Positions 20,767 to 23,890 of a stretch of 23,890 bases of DNA are shown piece by piece. A model generated the notes under the pieces. The model was given only the letters and a program-made list of their open reading frames with translations. It was not told where the DNA came from and did not search any database. Position numbers and translations under genes: made by a program. Each line of letters begins with the position of its first letter. The first letter of the stretch is position 1. This DNA comes from a virus. Location: the IMG/VR virus record IMGVR_UViG_3300005664_000087, positions 1-23,890 of that record. One strand, 5' to 3'.

Positions 20767-21143
20767 CAGTTAAGCTCCGGGCGCTCAGTATTCCGAACAG
20801 TACATTTTGTGTATCCACCTTCTGGGCGATAGCGAACCAGCTGCACCTTAAAAGTACCGTAATCGGTTATTGCGAAAGAATCTCCGATTTCAACGTGCCG
20901 GTTTTCGTCCGTAGACAACACAGGGCGATCCGCGAAAAAGTAAACGTCCAGCTCATTGGCCCCGACGCTTCCGTCCGGTGAAAGGGTGAGTGTTTTCTGG
21001 CTTTTCTCGACCACCATGCCTTCGATGGTCTCCGCACCAAGAACGCCTGTCTCTATGGCCCCCTCTTCCCCACCGACACGGCCCAGCGCTGACCATTCGA
21101 TCGTGGCCTTGATGAATCCTTCACCAGCTGCTGCGACACTCAT
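20766..21143 (-). CDS. Neck / head-completion candidate (125 aa)
   Basis: A 125-residue beta-rich, acidic protein between a gp10-like protein and the tail terminator. Strands such as EGMVVEKSQKTLTLSPDG, LDVYFFADRPVL, VEIGDSFAITDYGTFKVQLV suggest a small barrel, as in head-completion (stopper) proteins. I do not recognise a family by sequence; the assignment is by position only. It begins ATGA-overlapping and ends TGATG-overlapping with neighbours. Confidence 0.55.
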   Translation of the reverse strand: MSVAAAGEGFIKATIEWSALGRVGGEEGAIETGVLGAETIEGMVVEKSQKTLTLSPDGSVGANELDVYFFADRPVLSTDENRHVEIGDSFAITDYGTFKVQLVRYRPEGGYTKCTVRNTERPELN

Positions 21144-21610
21144 TTGACGACCTCGTACTGCAGCGAATTGATCATCTGCGCTGTGGCGATACCTGGGATG
21201 GTCGAAGCAATGCCCTTCTTGCGGCGCGCCTTGATCGTGCTGTCAGCCAGCGGTACTGTATCTCCGCGAGTGATTGTCTCACGAAGTGAACCAACCATGT
21301 CCTCGCCAAGACCTGTCAGGATTGCGTCGAAGTTGAATTCACCGTTGGAGTAATTATTGGCAATCAGCTTCTGGACTCTATCTTGGATGCCCTTCAGCAC
21401 GGTCTGGTTTTGGAATGTCCTGCGCAGGTACGCGCGCGCTGGTATGCGTCCGCCGTTCTTGAGCGGTGCGCCATACTCTTGGATAATAAAAAGATCTGAA
21501 TTCGAGATCCCGCCTTCGTGCATTCCGACAGCACCAAGACGGACGCGCATCTTGTTTAAGCGTTTTAATTGCTTCTGGAACTTTCTGAGGTTTGCATCGT
21601 CGATTTTCAC
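21140..21610 (-). CDS. Tail completion protein, HK97 gp10-like
   Basis: A 156-residue basic protein with typical marks of HK97 gp10/virion-morphogenesis proteins: the strand MRVRLGAVG, FIIQEYGAPLKNGGRIPARA followed by YLRRTF (62-87), a helix, and the C-terminal PLADSTIKARRKKG...TAQMINSLQYEVVK. These act in the neck or tail completion. The start is GTG at 21610, overlapping the upstream stop (GTGA). Confidence 0.85.
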   Translation of the reverse strand: MKIDDANLRKFQKQLKRLNKMRVRLGAVGMHEGGISNSDLFIIQEYGAPLKNGGRIPARAYLRRTFQNQTVLKGIQDRVQKLIANNYSNGEFNFDAILTGLGEDMVGSLRETITRGDTVPLADSTIKARRKKGIASTIPGIATAQMINSLQYEVVK

Positions 21611-23019
21611 AGCAGTTCACTCCATGTCGCTGATGCGAACAGGGTGCCAGATCCTGTTCTGACTCTTGCCGCGATGGTGATAATGTCGCTCACGCCAGCA
21701 ATGTTTGCAAAGACGCCAATACGATCCTCAAGGAGATCAGCCAAGGCAATCCGACTTGATGACGACGCCCACAAAGCGTGCTGGACAATTCCGCCGCTTA
21801 TAGCTGTGGCTGCTGTGTCCGCTTCAGCTATGGAGTTTGACCCGGCCGAAGCAAACGCCGCACCCGTTAGAGTACCGTTAAGAATAACCTGCAAAAGGAT
21901 CTCATCGGCTGCAGCTCCCATCACTGTCGCCATCTTCAAGAATATCTGCTTGCGTACATACGCCGAAGCGAGTCGGATAGAAATTAATGGGCGGACGGTT
22001 GTTCCGACTGACACACCGGTCACTGCAGCGATTGCTCGGGATGCATATCGTGGAGAATATCCACCTTCAGCGATGACCGCAGCGCATATTTGAGTCAATA
22101 CCGTAGGACTTGCAGAAGCTCCGGTGTTTTCGATCTCATACCGCACTGGGAGCGTTGCAGTGGTCATGTACACGTCTGTTAGGATGTTCGCATGAAGAAA
22201 CTGGTGAACCGGGATAAACACACCACCGATTTCAAAGCCTATGCGGACGCGACCGACTCCGAGCCACTGCATGTCGATGACAAAGATTTGAGTCTTTGTT
22301 GTATCCAGAACTATCCCGCTCACACCGTAACCGTCCAGCGTGTCGATATTCCAGCTCGCCTGCGGCACTGCGTTATCTACAGCAACGCCTGATGTGAATG
22401 TTCTACGGACAACGCTCAGGCCTGCAGATGCCTGCTCAAGAAATATTCCATTCTGTGCGTCGAAGTATCCAATGCGCTTTCTGACGTTTTCTTTTGCAGC
22501 ACCGACAACACCTGTCAATAGAACCTGCTGAGACCTTCCCGGCTGGTATTTGCAGTACATCTTCGACTGCCGAATTACTTTGTCGCCACTGGCTGTTCCG
22601 ACAGTCATGTCCACGCAGGCTCGGTTTGTTCCATGCGCGCTCGATGCGCCACCGGATATAGATTCATCAAAAAGTAATGGCTGCTTGTCGTTTGGGAATG
22701 TTACATCAAATAAATTAAACGGCGCGCTGACACGCAGACGACCGAACGCATCTTTGCTCGATCCATCCAGAATGTCGTCAATAACAGTATGCTGAATATC
22801 TGCAGGCTTAGTTCTTGAGCTCAGTGGTACATCGAGGTTAAGAATCTCAGCTTCCAAAGGCCCAGAGAATGAATTCACCATGTACTGAGCATCGACCACA
22901 GCTTTTGCTTTTAACTGGTCTTCAGTAATACGGCCGGCAGATAATGCCAATTGGTAAATTTCTTCTTTTCGATATTCTGCGTAAAGTGTCGCCGCTGTGA
23001 TACTAAGCAGGCGCTTCAT
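21607..23019 (-). CDS. Large beta-rich virion protein with DAFGRLRVS motif
   Basis: A 470-residue protein. After a helical N-terminus (1-60) follows DAFGRLRVSAPFNLFD (90-105), then blocks I associate with uncharacterised virion proteins of many environmental phages: KYQPGRSQQVLLTGVVG (157-173), RKRIGYFDAQNGIFLE (180-195), LSVVRRTFTSG, DGYGVSGIVLD, FVIDMQWLGVGRVRIGF (246-262), LPVRYEIENTG (290-300). These strand-rich blocks suggest a surface beta domain. The C-terminal 170 residues are Ala/Ile-rich and less typical. It lies among connector genes, between a head-completion-type gene and the gp10-like gene, so it might be a collar, fibre or decoration protein. Function is not known to me. Confidence 0.7.
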   Translation of the reverse strand: MKRLLSITAATLYAEYRKEEIYQLALSAGRITEDQLKAKAVVDAQYMVNSFSGPLEAEILNLDVPLSSRTKPADIQHTVIDDILDGSSKDAFGRLRVSAPFNLFDVTFPNDKQPLLFDESISGGASSAHGTNRACVDMTVGTASGDKVIRQSKMYCKYQPGRSQQVLLTGVVGAAKENVRKRIGYFDAQNGIFLEQASAGLSVVRRTFTSGVAVDNAVPQASWNIDTLDGYGVSGIVLDTTKTQIFVIDMQWLGVGRVRIGFEIGGVFIPVHQFLHANILTDVYMTTATLPVRYEIENTGASASPTVLTQICAAVIAEGGYSPRYASRAIAAVTGVSVGTTVRPLISIRLASAYVRKQIFLKMATVMGAAADEILLQVILNGTLTGAAFASAGSNSIAEADTAATAISGGIVQHALWASSSSRIALADLLEDRIGVFANIAGVSDIITIAARVRTGSGTLFASATWSELL

Positions 23020-23021
23020 GG

Positions 23022-23357
23022 CTAAACGCTTACAGGGAACTCTGAACGGTCAACAAACTTTATGAATTCCCACAGGAATGGCGTCATGCCTTTGTCTGTT
23101 CCTCTCGGGATGTCGGCCTGAGAAACGGAAACGTCTCCCACTGCCTTTGATAAAATAACAGGGTTAATCCCCAGAATGCAAAGCAGATGGCAAACCATCA
23201 ACCTTCCAAGGAATTGGTATTTGTCAGCGTCGGTGTCGGCTTCCGTGACTCCGTACTGATCCATGAGAAAAGGGGCATCGGCGCAAGCCTGCGCAATCTT
23301 TGCCGAAGAAACTGTTGAACCCAAATAGAGTGCAACTGCTGCTGGATCGATTGCCAT
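23022..23357 (-). CDS. Connector / head-completion protein (DUF4054-like)
   Basis: A 111-residue small helical protein following the capsid gene: AVALYLGSTVSSAKIAQACA, FLMDQYGVTEADTDADKYQF, LGRLMVCHLLCILGINPVIL. The plan (helix, short acidic loop with a Tyr, hydrophobic long helix) resembles adaptor proteins such as DUF4054/gp6-like that dock on the portal. The match is in shape and place, not in a firm motif. Start ATG 23357 has only a weak ribosome-binding site. Confidence 0.6.
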   Translation of the reverse strand: MAIDPAAVALYLGSTVSSAKIAQACADAPFLMDQYGVTEADTDADKYQFLGRLMVCHLLCILGINPVILSKAVGDVSVSQADIPRGTDKGMTPFLWEFIKFVDRSEFPVSV

Positions 23358-23374
23358 GCCTGCGCCGTTACCTG

Positions 23375-23890
23375 TTAGCTGATGTTGTTACCGAGCTGGA
23401 TGCCGGTTCCGACATACGAAGCACCGGGGTGTTTGCCCTGGTATCCCGCTGTCTTGATCTGCAACATCTGCTGGATCGAACCGTCGACCAATGTGACCGG
23501 GGCCAGCATTGTCAGAGGTTCAACCGTTGCTATGCAACCGTAACGCTTGTCTGCTTCGATGAGCATGAAACCGCTTTCAGTCAGCCACGTCATTGGACGG
23601 GTTGTGCCTGATACGGTTCCTTTCTGCATCGCGTTCGACACAACGATCTTGAGCTCTTTTTTCAGAGTCAATTTCGCCGCGCGCTGAATCCACTCGATGA
23701 GCGGAGTCGGGTCGGTCGCGGTAACCTTGCGGAAACCGAGAGCGTTCACCGTCAGCGATGGTGGCAACACGATGGTGTTCGGCACATACGCGTTGTTGCG
23801 CATCACCCAAGAAATCGCACGAGCGATGTCTGCGATGATCAGTGCAGAATCCTTCTGGAACCATGTGGTTGCGCCACCGACGTTCGGTAC
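23375..23890 (-). CDS. Major capsid protein, C-terminal part (DUF2184-like)
   Basis: The frame is open to the window edge, so 171 residues of a longer protein are visible. Seen are TWFQKDSALIIADIARAISW then VMRNNAYVPNTIVLPPSLTV, a pattern of DUF2184 (HK97-fold) capsid proteins where a long spine-helix region is followed by a Pro-Pro strand; then LTMLAPVTLVDGSIQQMLQI and a C-terminal YQGKHPGASYVGTGIQLG, the usual end-strand arrangement of the A domain. A GTG at 23806 is internal and not a start. Placed before connector and tail genes as expected. Confidence 0.75.
   Translation of the reverse strand, partial: VPNVGGATTWFQKDSALIIADIARAISWVMRNNAYVPNTIVLPPSLTVNALGFRKVTATDPTPLIEWIQRAAKLTLKKELKIVVSNAMQKGTVSGTTRPMTWLTESGFMLIEADKRYGCIATVEPLTMLAPVTLVDGSIQQMLQIKTAGYQGKHPGASYVGTGIQLGNNIS

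Overview
The window is part of the genome of a tailed phage with a contractile tail (myovirus type), either free or integrated. Every convincing gene lies on the minus strand, so the genome reads from high to low coordinates. Genes are packed with ATGA, GTGA or TAATG stop/start overlaps, and I see no clearly bacterial gene, no integrase and no tRNA. A likely single-gene spanin (lipoprotein signal plus C-terminal membrane helix) points to a host with an outer membrane. I cannot name the host. The ends of the window cut two genes: a capsid protein on the right and a small unknown protein on the left.

Virion region, 23890 down to 10380: major capsid protein (C-terminal part), a connector-type protein, a large beta-rich virion protein, neck/tail-completion proteins, tail terminator, sheath, tube, a tail assembly chaperone with a probable -2 ribosomal frameshift, a short tape measure protein, then a compact baseplate (Dit-like initiator, plug, hub, HxH-tipped spike, gp25/Mu gp46-like, gpJ/Mu gp47-like, gpI/Mu gp48-like). 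Between the baseplate and a short fibre lies a sialyltransferase-like (GT29-type) gene, which is not a normal tail component.

Lysis region, 10380 down to 8597: a one-helix coiled-coil membrane protein, a C39-like cysteine peptidase that may be the endolysin, a two-helix holin candidate and the u-spanin candidate.

Early region, 8396 down to 4301: opened by a repeated promoter/operator block, it encodes a zinc-ribbon protein, a 58-residue ribbon-helix-helix regulator, an Erf-type annealing protein with a partner PD-(D/E)XK exonuclease, a small membrane protein, a DnaQ-like exonuclease, a Cys-rich protein, a degenerate HNH-like protein and an unknown protein. It ends in a rho-independent terminator.

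Replication region, 4206 down to 2047: a structured leader of about 240 bases ends in an attenuator-like hairpin touching the ribosome-binding site of a lambda O-like initiator gene. That gene contains what looks like its own origin (near-palindromic iterons next to an A/T-rich tract) and is followed by a DnaB-type helicase. A second copy of the promoter/operator block then starts the last operon (DUF1351-like coiled-coil protein and small unknown genes), where a partial tandem duplication has left a 19-codon ORF copying the start of the leftmost gene.
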